Shown here: positions 24,752-33,557 of the stretch, one piece after another | Layout of the letters: each line of letters begins with the position of its first letter | Numbering within the stretch: the first letter of the stretch is position 1 | Assembly: GCA_964415975.1 (NCBI GenBank) | Contig: CAYQCN010000003.1 | Coordinates: 1 to 57,537, forward strand | From: CAYQCN01 sp964415975 | GTDB lineage: Bacteria; Patescibacteriota; Saccharimonadia; QS-5-54-17 | DNA: 57,537 nt | Direction of reading: 5' to 3' | Position numbers and translations under genes: made by a program | Notes under the pieces: model-generated | Told to the model about the DNA's origin: nothing | Database searches by the model: none | Seen by the model: only the letters and a program-made list of their open reading frames with translations

Positions 24752-25740
24752 ACTTTCATCAGCTCTCTAGCCAGTTTGTTGCTGTCGTGGCGTATAAGGT
24801 TTCTGTCTATTAGATTGTCATTTTCCTGGATGTGACTGTCCACTCTTGATAACAGGTCAGCCCCAATGCCTTTAGTTTGGCGCTTTTTGATTTCGTCTTT
24901 ATTGTTTTCTACCCATTCTTCACCTTCTTTTGCATATACTGCTAGCTGCTTTTTGGGTGGTTTGCGGTTGCTGTAAACTACGTAGTCAAACAGACCAGCT
25001 TCAGCATAGTTTTCGATGGTGTCTATATAGTCGTGTACTTGAAAGTCTTTGGTTTGAGATGGTTTGTTGACTAAATTGCATACCAGTACCTTGCGTGCCG
25101 GGCTGTTGACAAGTGTGTCCTTCATGCCTGCGACTAAAAGATTCGGCAGTAATGAGCCGTATAAATTGCCTGGTCCAATAACTACCATGTCAGCTGAGGC
25201 TATTGCTTCTATTGCGTCGGGGTTTATGTGGGCTTTGGGCTGCAGGGATAGCCTAGGCTTGTCTCTTGTACTAAAAGAAGCATTAATTACGTTCTTCTCG
25301 CCAATAATTTCTTGATTGTTTATATTTAGTTTTAGCCGTACGTTATCTGTGGTAACGGGTATGACGCGGCCTTGTATATTTAGTATATTTTCAGCGGTTT
25401 TTACAGCTTGCTCAAAGCCGCCGCTGATCTGCTCCAGGGCCGATATAAGTAAGTTGCCAAAAGCATGCCCCTCGAATTGGCCCGAGCCGAATCGGTGATT
25501 AAGCAGGTCCCGTAGAGCATGGGATTGAGGTGACAGTGCAACTAAGCACTGACGTATATCGCCGGGCGGAAGTACGCCCATTTCGTCTCTAAGTATTCCA
25601 CTTGACCCGCCATCGTCAGACATAGCTACTATGGCTGATAGGTCTTGTACGTAGTGCTTTAGGCCAGACAGAACGGTAAATGTTCCTGTACCTCCGCCGA
25701 TAACCACTACTTTTGGGCCACTAGTCTCCATATTTGCCAT
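24739..25740 (-). CDS. yvcK: YvcK-family gluconeogenesis/morphogenesis factor (CofD-like)
   Basis: A 333-residue CofD-fold protein. The nucleotide-binding motif VVIGGGTGTFTVLSGLK opens the protein, followed by SDDGGSSGILRDEMGVLPPGDIRQ, HAFGNLLISAL and PGNLYGSLLPNLLV, all diagnostic for YvcK rather than true CofD. YvcK binds UDP-sugars and affects cell-wall synthesis and carbon metabolism in Bacillus and mycobacteria. A WhiA partner is not seen here. Confidence 0.92.
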   Translation of the reverse strand: MANMETSGPKVVVIGGGTGTFTVLSGLKHYVQDLSAIVAMSDDGGSSGILRDEMGVLPPGDIRQCLVALSPQSHALRDLLNHRFGSGQFEGHAFGNLLISALEQISGGFEQAVKTAENILNIQGRVIPVTTDNVRLKLNINNQEIIGEKNVINASFSTRDKPRLSLQPKAHINPDAIEAIASADMVVIGPGNLYGSLLPNLLVAGMKDTLVNSPARKVLVCNLVNKPSQTKDFQVHDYIDTIENYAEAGLFDYVVYSNRKPPKKQLAVYAKEGEEWVENNKDEIKKRQTKGIGADLLSRVDSHIQENDNLIDRNLIRHDSNKLARELMKVYFS

Positions 25741-25800
25741 ACTAGCACAAGCTTACTGTTTATTAGGTGATATATTATTATTCATCTAGCTAAACATCAG

Positions 25801-26661
25801 CTATTTGTCTGTTTGATGTATGACTCTTTGTGGGAAAGGAATCTCGATACCCGCCTCGTCAAAAGCTACTTTGAGCCTCTTTCTCAGCTCACCAGCTGCA
25901 GCCCATTGTTTGCCAGGCTTAGTCTCGCCAATAATTTTCAAATCAATGCTTGAATCGGCGAAGCTTTCGATGCGCAAAAACTGGGGAGGAGTCATGACGC
26001 TGTGACGCCACTCTTCGTCCTTGGCAAGCTCTTTGCCGACTGAGTCTATAACCTCAACCGCCTTCTCTATATCAGTATCATAGGCGACACCGATATCGAT
26101 GTTGATACGTGTAAAGTCTTTAGACAGGTTTTTGGCACGATTAACAGTGCCGTGAGGTATATGGTGCACAGTCCCATCTAGGTCACGCAGAGTGCACATT
26201 CGCAAAGATATATCCTCTACTACACCAATGTCGCCATCGAGATCGACTATATCTCCTACCTGGTATTGACTTTCAGTTATGACATATATGCCAGCAAATA
26301 AATCTTTCATGATGTTTTGCGCGCCAAAGCCTAGTACTAAGCTGGCGGCACCACCAGCGGCTAAGAACGGTTGCAGATTAATCTCAAGTTCGATCAAAAG
26401 CAGAATTGCAGCCAGTACATAGACTGCTATGCTAAAAATACTACCAGCAACGTCTAAAAGAGTATCCTCTCTTTGCTGGTGCTGCTCTTCGGTCTGGAAG
26501 CGGCTTGTCTTGACGGCCCTGCGCACAAAACCCTCAAGAGGTATCATGCCAAACCTCTTAAGCAGTGCTGCACCTACGATAATGACAAATATTGCCACTG
26601 CATGGTCGGTCACCCATTGGGCTATTGCATTAAGGTCTATAAATTCTTCAAAAACATCCAT
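25801..26661 (-). CDS. mscS: Small-conductance mechanosensitive channel, MscS family
   Basis: MscS-type channels release solutes on osmotic downshock. The start at ATG 26661 (MDVFEEFIDLN) is preferred over 26676, giving 286 residues. Membrane segments lie near 17-38 and 66-86, and the pore helix TM3 carries the Gly/Ala pattern AAGGAASLVLGFGAQNIMKDLFAGI. The beta domain follows with GDIVDLDGDIGVVEDISLR and the C-terminal alpha/beta domain ends in EAGIEIPFPQRVIH. All are family hallmarks. Confidence 0.93.
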   Translation of the reverse strand: MDVFEEFIDLNAIAQWVTDHAVAIFVIIVGAALLKRFGMIPLEGFVRRAVKTSRFQTEEQHQQREDTLLDVAGSIFSIAVYVLAAILLLIELEINLQPFLAAGGAASLVLGFGAQNIMKDLFAGIYVITESQYQVGDIVDLDGDIGVVEDISLRMCTLRDLDGTVHHIPHGTVNRAKNLSKDFTRINIDIGVAYDTDIEKAVEVIDSVGKELAKDEEWRHSVMTPPQFLRIESFADSSIDLKIIGETKPGKQWAAAGELRKRLKVAFDEAGIEIPFPQRVIHQTDK

Positions 26662-26750
26662 ATTATGGAATATCATAGCAAACTCAGTTACTGAAACGAA
26701 CCCTAATAGCTGCTTAAGTTAAGGATCGATTTGCAAATAAAAGACAGCTA

Positions 26751-26912
26751 TTGCGCAAAATTCATCTAGCAGTTTTTGCAAAGTTTATTCGCCCAAAAGT
26801 GGTAGTCGGTTTAGTTATAGGCGAAATGTCCGGGGTTTTAGTGGTTACAGTAGTTATAGGCTTTGGCGCGTGGTTAGTCGGTTTAGAAAAGATAGACAAT
26901 TCACGAGCATAA
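26751..26912 (+). CDS. Possible small membrane protein (53 aa, TTG start)
   Basis: An uncalled reading frame reads LRKIHLAVFAKFIRPK, then a hydrophobic stretch VVVGLVIGEMSGVLVVTVVI, then FGAWLVGLEKIDNSRA and TAA. The positive N-terminus, single membrane helix and Gly-rich face look protein-like. It fills the gap between the divergent mscS and MFS genes and ends 22 nt before the MFS start. The only in-frame start is TTG and no clear ribosome site is present, so it may be a remnant. Confidence 0.35.
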   Translation: MRKIHLAVFAKFIRPKVVVGLVIGEMSGVLVVTVVIGFGAWLVGLEKIDNSRA

Positions 26913-26934
26913 GCTTTTGTTATACTAATCAGCA

Positions 26935-28095
26935 ATGTCTAATTTTCTTTATCATCATTTAGGTTGGCATCATCAGTTTAGCGAGATGGGCGAGCTTTAT
27001 GTATCGCTCATGTTGCGCTCACTAGGGCTAGGTATCGGGGGTATTTTTGTGCCTATATATCTTTATGATTTAGGCTATTCTCTGACATGGATAGGGGTAT
27101 TCTTTTTGGTATCTTCTCTGATGAGGTATCCTATAGAGTTCTTAAATGGGCATTTTGTGAGCAAGTTTGGCTCCAAGCATGTATTGACAGCTAGTTTTTT
27201 GGCTTTGATAGTTTACTTTTTCTTGATGCAAGGAGTGCCTTATTGGTCTGGCTGGTTATGGGTAGCGGCTTTTTTCTTGGCTCTTGAGATGAGCTGGTAT
27301 TGGGTAGCTCGCAATATGCACATGAGCCAAAATCGATCTCATAGTCATGGCTCAAGTCAGATAAGTCGGGTAATTATACTGCAAAGGGTAGCTGCAGCTC
27401 TAGGGCCCTTAATAGGTGGGCTGGTAGGCGCTTTGTTTGGCCTTGAGTTTAGTCTTCTGTTGGCAGCTTTTGTGCTGATATTGGCAGCCTACCCATTGTT
27501 TCGCACTCAAGACTACTACGAAACACGAGAGTTTAAATTCGTTGGGCTTAAAATGCCATATACGGCAATGTCTTACCTGGGGATGCAAGTTAACTCTATA
27601 ACTACTTTGTTTATGTGGCCGCTTTTCATCTATCTTGTGCTTGGAGATTATGAGTCGATTGGATTTATAATCGCTATAACTGTAGTTATCGGCGGATTTA
27701 TTGTTCATTTTATAGGTAAAATGGGTGACCATGGCAAGAACCCTGTCTTGCTGACACTTGGCTCTGTGATGGAGGCTTTTACTAACGTGCTCAGAGGAGT
27801 TGCATCTTCCTTTAGTTCAGTGCTGGGTGTGAATATTCTGAGTGATTTTTCTGCCTATTTGATAGCCGGACCGGCTACCTCTATTCGTTTTGAACAATCA
27901 GATACTACGGACAGGTTGAACTTTGTGGTCAATTGTCAGTTATGGGCGGTGCATGGCAAGTCGATGGCCTGGCTGCTTCTAGTCGTGTTTAGTTTAATTT
28001 TAAGTCTGGAGGCGACTTTACAGGCGGTATTCATTGTGTCTGCAGTAGGGGCTTTGTTGATACCCCTAATAGTCAAGCAAAAGCTTCCTGTATAG
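26935..28095 (+). CDS. Major facilitator superfamily transporter
   Basis: A 386-residue polytopic membrane protein with about 11-12 segments. The MFS motif-A-like loop FLNGHFVSKFGSKHVLTAS lies between helices 2 and 3, and a second positive loop (HFIGKMGDHGKNPVLLTLG) marks the start of the second half. The substrate is unknown. An extended -10 box TGTTATACT (26918-26926) ends 8 nt before the ATG and there is no ribosome site, so the gene appears leaderless. Confidence 0.85.
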   Translation: MSNFLYHHLGWHHQFSEMGELYVSLMLRSLGLGIGGIFVPIYLYDLGYSLTWIGVFFLVSSLMRYPIEFLNGHFVSKFGSKHVLTASFLALIVYFFLMQGVPYWSGWLWVAAFFLALEMSWYWVARNMHMSQNRSHSHGSSQISRVIILQRVAAALGPLIGGLVGALFGLEFSLLLAAFVLILAAYPLFRTQDYYETREFKFVGLKMPYTAMSYLGMQVNSITTLFMWPLFIYLVLGDYESIGFIIAITVVIGGFIVHFIGKMGDHGKNPVLLTLGSVMEAFTNVLRGVASSFSSVLGVNILSDFSAYLIAGPATSIRFEQSDTTDRLNFVVNCQLWAVHGKSMAWLLLVVFSLILSLEATLQAVFIVSAVGALLIPLIVKQKLPV

Positions 28096-28193
28096 AGACT
28101 TTAGAGCAAGTGCCAAATATTGCAGCTCGAGCTGATATACTTTAAGTAACAAATTAAGTAGATATTTTAACTTATTATGAAGAATATATCATC

Positions 28194-28760
28194 ATGAAGG
28201 TAAGGTATTTCGTAGTATTGGCGCTTGTATTGTTTATAATCGGGCTGTTTGGAATGAGGCAAAACAACATTGCTGCATACGAAATGTGGCGCGATATTCA
28301 CACAGAAGGTCCAGAAGAGCTATCTGCAGGCGTTGAAGATTATGAAGAGTTGGAGGGATTTGTGCATAGTCGCATGAATGCTAGCGGCCCAGCGGGCATG
28401 GAGGTTTTTCGCCAAGACTTATACAAAGACGCTCTTCAAGACTATGAAGATGCCATAGCTGAGCAGTCGGCAGGCAGTGGTGTTTATGAAGAGGCAGTGG
28501 CTGAGTGTGACAGAGAAGGTCAGTCCGCCACTGAGAACGCAGAGTGCGTGCAGCAGTTTGTAGAGTCTAGGTTGGATGGTGGGGATGGCCTGCAAATAGC
28601 CCAGCCAGATACTCAAGATTTTACAGTAAAAATCCACTCTCCACGTTGGACGCCCGATGTAGCTGGTATTGCTTTGCTTGGAGCGGGATTGAGTTTATTG
28701 GTTGCTGTTGTTGCGTATATTAAGAACAGTTGGTTAAGAAAAACTAAAAACACCGGCTAA
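28194..28760 (+). CDS. Hypothetical membrane protein with two terminal TM segments
   Basis: A 188-residue protein not recognised. The N-terminal segment (VRYFVVLALVLFIIGLFGM) and C-terminal segment (VAGIALLGAGLSLLVAVVAYI) bracket an acidic outside domain of about 130 residues with two Cys (AECDREG and AECVQQF) that could pair. The arrangement suggests a hairpin-anchored extracellular domain. It ends at the shared terminator at 28746. Upstream, CAGCTCGAGCTG (28123-28134) is a 12-bp palindrome of unknown meaning. Confidence 0.65.
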   Translation: MKVRYFVVLALVLFIIGLFGMRQNNIAAYEMWRDIHTEGPEELSAGVEDYEELEGFVHSRMNASGPAGMEVFRQDLYKDALQDYEDAIAEQSAGSGVYEEAVAECDREGQSATENAECVQQFVESRLDGGDGLQIAQPDTQDFTVKIHSPRWTPDVAGIALLGAGLSLLVAVVAYIKNSWLRKTKNTG

Positions 28761-28776
28761 TAAAGCCGGTGTTTTT
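28746..28776. terminator. Bidirectional terminator between convergent genes
   Basis: ACACCGGCT/AGCCGGTGT stem with a short AATAA loop, with A-rich sequence before and TTTTTG after it, so it can terminate both the + strand gene ending at 28760 and the - strand gene ending at 28799. Confidence 0.85.
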
Positions 28777-28798
28777 GTATTTAGGTTTATATTTTTAA

Positions 28799-29455
28799 CT
28801 ATTCATCATCTTCTGTATCTAGGTCTTCTGTATCTATTTCTGTGTTGTCTGTCTCTTCAGTTCCAGGTACTTCGCGCGGCGTACCATCCATGTCGGCATT
28901 TTCATCACCTGACTGGAATTGTTCTATAGCTTGTGAGACTTCGCCATCTTCGCGCAAATTCTCCCAGAATATAATCTCTTTTGCTGATATGAACATTTGG
29001 TCTTCAGGGCCGTGCAGCTCATTGCCGAGTTTAGCTAGACTCACCTCTGGGTTGGCTGTTGCGCCCTCTTGCTCTGGCTGTAGCTGCTCATCGACTTGAA
29101 GGTAGTAAATGTTTTCTAGGATTATCGTGTCGTTTGTGGTACCGGTAATTTCTCCGAAATAGACTTGGCCATTAGTAAGAAATACCGCTTGGTACTGGTC
29201 TGAGTTGACGAAATCTGTTACTCCACTGGTGCGAGAAAAGGTACTCATAATGAACGAGATCAAAACTACCACCGCTGCAAGCGAAAGCAGTACTACTACA
29301 ATTTTACTTTCTAGGGTCGGCTCGTACCATTTTCTTTCATTGTGTTGCCGTTGGTCGCCGCTTGGTCTTTGCTGCGGTGGCTGGGGCTGCTGCTGATGCC
29401 CTCCGGGCTGTTGCTGACGTAGTTGGTGATGGTTGTTGTTTGTCATACCTTCCAT
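28799..29455 (-). CDS. Conserved-looking hypothetical membrane-anchored protein
   Basis: A 218-residue protein with a Gln/Pro/His-rich cytoplasmic head (1-40), one membrane segment (about 52-70, IVVVLLSLAAVVVLISFIM), an outside domain beginning SDQYQAVFLTNGQVYFGEITG and a strongly acidic tail. The domain containing VFLTNGQVYFG and ENIYYLQV resembles proteins I associate with Patescibacteria, without known function. The start may be the second Met (29446). Confidence 0.65.
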   Translation of the reverse strand: MEGMTNNNHHQLRQQQPGGHQQQPQPPQQRPSGDQRQHNERKWYEPTLESKIVVVLLSLAAVVVLISFIMSTFSRTSGVTDFVNSDQYQAVFLTNGQVYFGEITGTTNDTIILENIYYLQVDEQLQPEQEGATANPEVSLAKLGNELHGPEDQMFISAKEIIFWENLREDGEVSQAIEQFQSGDENADMDGTPREVPGTEETDNTEIDTEDLDTEDDE

Positions 29456-29570
29456 TAATTATATATCCCTTTCTTTTAGCTTCACTCACTATGAGATTAA
29501 TATGTGATAGCTATATTGTATGCAACAGATACAAATCTTGCAATACACTTATGGTTAAAGGGGTATACAG

Positions 29571-29598
29571 TTGACATGTCTTTAAAACTGAGTATAAG
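29571..29598 (+). promoter_or_regulatory. Strong promoter of the 67-residue gene
   Basis: TTGACA (29571-29576), a 16-bp spacer and TATAAG (29593-29598), with a leader ending in AAAGGAGAGAGGG before ATG 29639. The near-consensus boxes and good ribosome site suggest high expression. Confidence 0.6.
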
Positions 29599-29638
29599 CT
29601 AAGAGATACTAAGTAATAGAGAAGAAAAGGAGAGAGGG

Positions 29639-29842
29639 ATGGCGTATACGCACACCAACTCAAAAGGGGTAACATATCACTTGCACGCAAAAGACGTGAC
29701 ACTTCGCGGCGGACGACAGCAGCGCATTTACTACTTTGCTAAAGCTGAAAAGCCTGGTGAGTCAATTGAAGAGATTCCGGCCGGCTTCAAAGTGACAGAG
29801 AACCCGCGTAACGGTTTCCTAACCCTAAAGCGCGACCAGTAG
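29639..29842 (+). CDS. Small conserved basic protein
   Basis: A 67-residue soluble protein (MAYTHTNSKGVTYHLHAKDV, then TLRGGRQQRIYYFAK, then PAGFKVTENPRNGFLTLKR). I recall similar 60-70-residue proteins in Saccharibacteria genomes, but that memory is unchecked. The Arg/Lys-rich, beta-like pattern could suit nucleic acid or ribosome binding, which is speculative. A strong promoter and ribosome site precede it and a terminator follows, so it is a single-gene unit. Confidence 0.75.
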   Translation: MAYTHTNSKGVTYHLHAKDVTLRGGRQQRIYYFAKAEKPGESIEEIPAGFKVTENPRNGFLTLKRDQ

Positions 29843-29891
29843 TCCCGCTAATCTGACCTGCTATATAAACAATAGTTCAGGTTAAATACTT

Positions 29892-29918
29892 AAAAACCCT
29901 CTTTAAAAGGGGGTTTTT
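29892..29918 (+). terminator. Terminator after the 67-residue gene
   Basis: AAAAACCC/GGGTTTTT stem with an 11-nt loop; the 3' arm supplies the U-tract. It lies 50 nt after the stop codon. Confidence 0.8.
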
Positions 29919-29953
29919 AAATTGATAGCAATCAATAAGTTGCAAGGTTGAAA

Positions 29954-30553
29954 ATGGGTGAAGAGTTTAAATTGTTTATAAGCTCAATGGCGAGTGGAGA
30001 ATGTAATCATTTGGCTGCAGGGCTAGAGGAGAGCTTAATTGTAGGCCGATAAGCAGAAGCTATCAATTCAAAGTCAAGCCAGCGGGGCTTCTTGGCTGAA
30101 ATCCTTAACGGCTTAAAGTCTGATGCTGTAAGTGCACAAAGATTTAGAGCTATCGCTTTAGTTGAGCAGTCTAGTTTGTCTGCGGTGGCGTGTATTGGTG
30201 AGGCGTTAATGTTTGGAGTTGAAGACGCTAAATATTCAGTCGGACTTTGGTTGAGGTAGAAAAAAATTGTTTAAGCTGCAAGTATAGATAGTGCAGCTAA
30301 GGGTAAAATGCTAGAGATGGTGGCAGCGTTATTAGAGGTTGGTGCATATATAGTTAAGTCTAGGTCAATTTGTGATACTTGCTCTAGCTTAGATAGCCGT
30401 TTTATTTTAAATGACAATCGAGCAACAGGTGGCTTGATAAGATCAGGCCTGAAGGAGTTTGTGGCTAATGATGACGGCTTAATATACCGTCCAGCTTACA
30501 AATTTTGCTTTATGGGCTGCAGTAGTATATTAAATAATCTAGATAAAGGTTAG
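29954..30553 (+). pseudogene. Decayed gene: one 200-codon frame with three stops
   Basis: From ATG 29954 a single frame runs to TAG 30551-30553, interrupted by TAA (30050), TAG (30257) and TAA (30272) without any frameshift. The stretches between have protein-like composition (FLAEILNGLKSDAVSAQRF, IALVEQSSLSAVACIGEAL, RSICDTCSSLDSRFILNDN). A final open piece of 81 codons starts at 30308. No ribosome site precedes any piece. I do not recognise the family. It may be a recently inactivated gene, or non-coding sequence with few stops by chance. It ends 10 nt before dus. Confidence 0.5.
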
Positions 30554-30563
30554 AGGCGCTTTT

Positions 30564-31514
30564 ATGAGTATCTGGCAGGAGTTGCCGCGTCCATTTACAG
30601 TCCTAGCTCCAATGGATGATGTTACAGATGTAGTTTTTCGCGAGCTGATAGCAGAAGTTGCACCTCCAGATTTATTTTTTACCGAGTTTGCCAACGCTGA
30701 TGGCCTTCAGTCGCCTGGGCGTAAGGCAGTAGAGATGAAGTTAAAAAAAAGCACTCTTGATAAGCCGCTCATAGCTCAAATATGGGGTAAAAATCCAGAC
30801 AGTTATTATAAGACCTCGATAGAGATAGCCGAAAGAGGGTTTGATGGTATCGATATAAATTTTGGTTGTCCAGTTCCAGCCGTAACAAAAAATGGCTGCT
30901 GCTCAGCTATGATGAATGATCGCCCACTAGCATCAGAGCTGATTGCAGCCGCTAAAGAAGGTGGCAAGAATCTCCCCGTCAGCGTTAAGACGAGAATTGG
31001 CTATGAATCTATAAATACGCAAGATTGGTGTGGGTGGTTGTTAGAGCAAGGAATCGATGCGCTGATAGTTCATGGCCGAACAGTATCTGAGCAGTCGCGA
31101 GTGCCAGCTAATTGGGACGAAATCGCTAGTGTAGTCAGTTTGCGCAATGCCCACGCGCCACAGACGGTCATTGTTGGTAACGGAGATGTCAAGAACCGGT
31201 ATGAAGCCGAGTTGCGAGCAGAAGACAGTGGAGTCGATGGTGTGATGATAGGTCGTGGTATATTTCAAGACCCTTGGTGCTTTAAGCCTGAAAGTACGTC
31301 ACTAGATATGCGTCAAGAAAGATATAAATTACTTGGTGAGCATGTTAGTCGTTTTGTCAGCACTTGGGGTGATGATAAATCGTTCAATGTCATGAAGAAG
31401 TTCTTTAAGATGTATATTTCTGGCTGGGAAGGAGCTGCAGCAGAAAGAGCGCAGCTTATGGAGTGCAATACGCCAAAAGAGTTTTGGCATATCTTCAAAG
31501 CGGTAAGAGACTAA
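30564..31514 (+). CDS. dus: tRNA-dihydrouridine synthase (DusC-like)
   Basis: Dus enzymes use FMN to reduce uridines in the tRNA D-loop. The 316-residue TIM-barrel protein has the FMN-site start (LAPMDDVTDVVFRELI), the GFDGIDINFGCPVPAVTKNG segment with the conserved GCP, the VKTRIG motif, the LIVHGRTVSEQ motif and the GVMIGRGIFQDPW phosphate site. NFGCP and TEFANADGL suggest the DusC/DUS-like branch. It converges on enolase, ending 2 nt from it. Confidence 0.92.
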   Translation: MSIWQELPRPFTVLAPMDDVTDVVFRELIAEVAPPDLFFTEFANADGLQSPGRKAVEMKLKKSTLDKPLIAQIWGKNPDSYYKTSIEIAERGFDGIDINFGCPVPAVTKNGCCSAMMNDRPLASELIAAAKEGGKNLPVSVKTRIGYESINTQDWCGWLLEQGIDALIVHGRTVSEQSRVPANWDEIASVVSLRNAHAPQTVIVGNGDVKNRYEAELRAEDSGVDGVMIGRGIFQDPWCFKPESTSLDMRQERYKLLGEHVSRFVSTWGDDKSFNVMKKFFKMYISGWEGAAAERAQLMECNTPKEFWHIFKAVRD

Positions 31515-31516
31515 GT

Positions 31517-32752
31517 CTAGACCGACTCAGCTATGCGCAGCAACTCATTGTATTTGGCGGTGCGCTCGCCGCGACTGGTAGAGCCAGTCTTTATGTAGGG
31601 GGCGGCAGTGCCGACGGCCAAATGAGATATAGTTGTATCTTCTGTTTCTCCCGAGCGGTGCGATATTACATAATCCCAGCCTGCCGATCTGGCCTGCTCT
31701 ATAGTCTGCAGGGTTTCTGTGAGGGTGCCGATTTGGTTGAGCTTTATCAGGATAGAGTTACCTGCCTTTAACTGGATTGCTTTGTCTAGGTAGTGGGTGT
31801 TGGTGGTGAGAAGGTCATCGCCAACCAGCAATGTGTCCTGCCCCAGCCTAGTAGTTAGATCGCTCCAGCCGTCCCAGTCGTTTTCATCTAAGCCGTCCTC
31901 AATCGATACTATCGGATATTTGCGGCGGATTTTGACTAGCCAGTCTATCATCTCCTCTTTACTTAGTTGGTTGTTGTTTATTTGGTAGCCTCCATCTTGC
32001 ATGAATTCGCTAGCTGCTACGTCTAGAGCAAAATTTACATCTTTACCTAGTTCAAAACCGGCCGATTCGACCGCTTCGGATAGAATATCTAGCACTTCCT
32101 CGTCCGACTTGATACCTGGTGCATAACCGCCTTCATCGCCGACTGTGGTCGGGTATGATTTGCTCTTTAGCAAAGATCCTAATGAATGGAATATCTCAGC
32201 ACACATAAAAATGGCTTGCTTGTATCCCAGACTTTTGTCTGGGACTAGCATAAATTCTTGTATGGCGGTCGATTGCGCGGCATGAACGCCTCCGTTGAAT
32301 ATGTTGACCATGGGCACTGGCAGTCTGGGGTTGATGTTGCTTTCTAGCATGCTATTTATGTGCTCGTATAGAGGAATAGACTTTGCGGCTGCTTCTGCAT
32401 GGGCTGAGGCTAGCGAGACTGCCAATATGGCATTAGCTCCTAGATTCTGCTTGTTGCTAGTGCCATCAAGCTCAATTAAGTGTTTGTCTATCTGTTTTTG
32501 GTCGGCTGCATCTTTCCCTGCTATTTCTGGAGCTATCTTCTCGGCTATATTGGCTACTGCCTTATCTACTGTTTTGCCGTTAAAAGCTTTACCCCCGTCT
32601 CTAAGTTCTATGGCTTCACGTTCACCAGTAGAGGCGCCAGAAGGAACTATAGACCTTGCCTTTAAGCCATTCTCTAAAGTCACTTCGGCTTCGACTGTAG
32701 GGAATCCTCTTGAATCGAATACGCTTCTAGCGTCTACACTGGCAATCTTCAT
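31517..32752 (-). CDS. eno: Enolase
   Basis: Enolase interconverts 2-phosphoglycerate and phosphoenolpyruvate. The 411-residue protein carries the catalytic and Mg2+-binding pieces: GASTGEREAIELRD, GDEGGYAP, SIEDGLDENDWDGW, LVGDDLL, LIKLNQIGTLTET (catalytic Lys) and SHRSGETEDTTI. GSTSRGERTAKYNELLRI ends the protein. It is divergent to phosphoglycerate mutase, so the two consecutive glycolytic steps share one intergenic region with back-to-back TATAAT-like boxes. Confidence 0.97.
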   Translation of the reverse strand: MKIASVDARSVFDSRGFPTVEAEVTLENGLKARSIVPSGASTGEREAIELRDGGKAFNGKTVDKAVANIAEKIAPEIAGKDAADQKQIDKHLIELDGTSNKQNLGANAILAVSLASAHAEAAAKSIPLYEHINSMLESNINPRLPVPMVNIFNGGVHAAQSTAIQEFMLVPDKSLGYKQAIFMCAEIFHSLGSLLKSKSYPTTVGDEGGYAPGIKSDEEVLDILSEAVESAGFELGKDVNFALDVAASEFMQDGGYQINNNQLSKEEMIDWLVKIRRKYPIVSIEDGLDENDWDGWSDLTTRLGQDTLLVGDDLLTTNTHYLDKAIQLKAGNSILIKLNQIGTLTETLQTIEQARSAGWDYVISHRSGETEDTTISHLAVGTAAPYIKTGSTSRGERTAKYNELLRIAESV

Positions 32753-32818
32753 ACTTGGCTCCTTTTTGGTATAGTATTATACGTCTAGCAATTATAATAC
32801 ATTTTATTTATTGGTTTT

Positions 32819-33484
32819 ATGTCTGAAGCGCAAAAAACACCACAACCGATTAAAGGAGTTCTGCATGTTGTAAGGCATGGCGAATCGGAGTGGAACGCAC
32901 TGGGCAAGTGGACCGGCACTACTGATGTTCATCTAACCGAAAAGGGCCGTAAAGATGCTCGGCTTATGGGCGAGGTATTGGCAGAAACCCCTATAGATAA
33001 GATATATGTGTCTGAACAGATACGCACGCATCAGACTGCAGATGAGATGCTCTCAGTGATGCGGCAGAGCCAAGGCCAATATGTGGTATCTGGCGCAATT
33101 AATGAACGTGATTACGGTATTTATACAGGCAAGAATAAATGGGAGCTCAAAGAAGAGATTGGCGAGGAGCTTTTTCATGATATTAGAAGAGGCTGGGATA
33201 ATGACGTTCCTGATGGCGAGAACTTAAAAGAAGTATACAATCGAGTCTATCCATTTTATAGAGACGTGATTATCCCTGAACTTAAAAAGGGAGTACGAAT
33301 TTTGCTAGTTGCTCACGGCAACTCTATACGGTCTTTGATGAAATATGTTGAGTCGATTAGCGATGAAGACATAACAGAAGTAGAAATGATATTCGGTGAG
33401 GTGATTACTTATAAAGTGGCGACTGATGGAAAGATGCTAGACAAAAAAGTATCTCGCATAGATACCGAAGAGCCACCGGCTTAG
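32819..33484 (+). CDS. gpmA: 2,3-bisphosphoglycerate-dependent phosphoglycerate mutase
   Basis: This interconverts 3- and 2-phosphoglycerate through a phosphohistidine. The 221 residues show the phospho-acceptor motif VVRHGESEWNALGKWTG, the SEQIRTHQTA stretch, INERDYGIYTGKNK and the second catalytic His in LLVAHGNSIRSLMKY. Length and motifs fit GpmA rather than a generic histidine phosphatase. It faces enolase, the next enzyme of the pathway. TATAAT is at 32793-32798 and no ribosome site is obvious. Confidence 0.93.
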   Translation: MSEAQKTPQPIKGVLHVVRHGESEWNALGKWTGTTDVHLTEKGRKDARLMGEVLAETPIDKIYVSEQIRTHQTADEMLSVMRQSQGQYVVSGAINERDYGIYTGKNKWELKEEIGEELFHDIRRGWDNDVPDGENLKEVYNRVYPFYRDVIIPELKKGVRILLVAHGNSIRSLMKYVESISDEDITEVEMIFGEVITYKVATDGKMLDKKVSRIDTEEPPA

Positions 33485-33486
33485 TT

Positions 33487-33516
33487 TTGCCACACTGTTG
33501 CCATATGCTTTATAAT
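33487..33516 (+). promoter_or_regulatory. Promoter of first fasciclin gene
   Basis: TTGCCA (33487-33492), an 18-bp spacer and TATAAT (33511-33516). A leader with AAGGAG precedes ATG 33558. Confidence 0.55.
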
Positions 33517-33557
33517 GTTAACTACAAATAATTAAGTACATATAAGGAGTATTTTAT

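Noticed and set aside
29954..30553. Stop-codon reassignment explaining the interrupted frame
   Set aside because: The interruptions are TAA and TAG, which end many other genes normally; decay is simpler.
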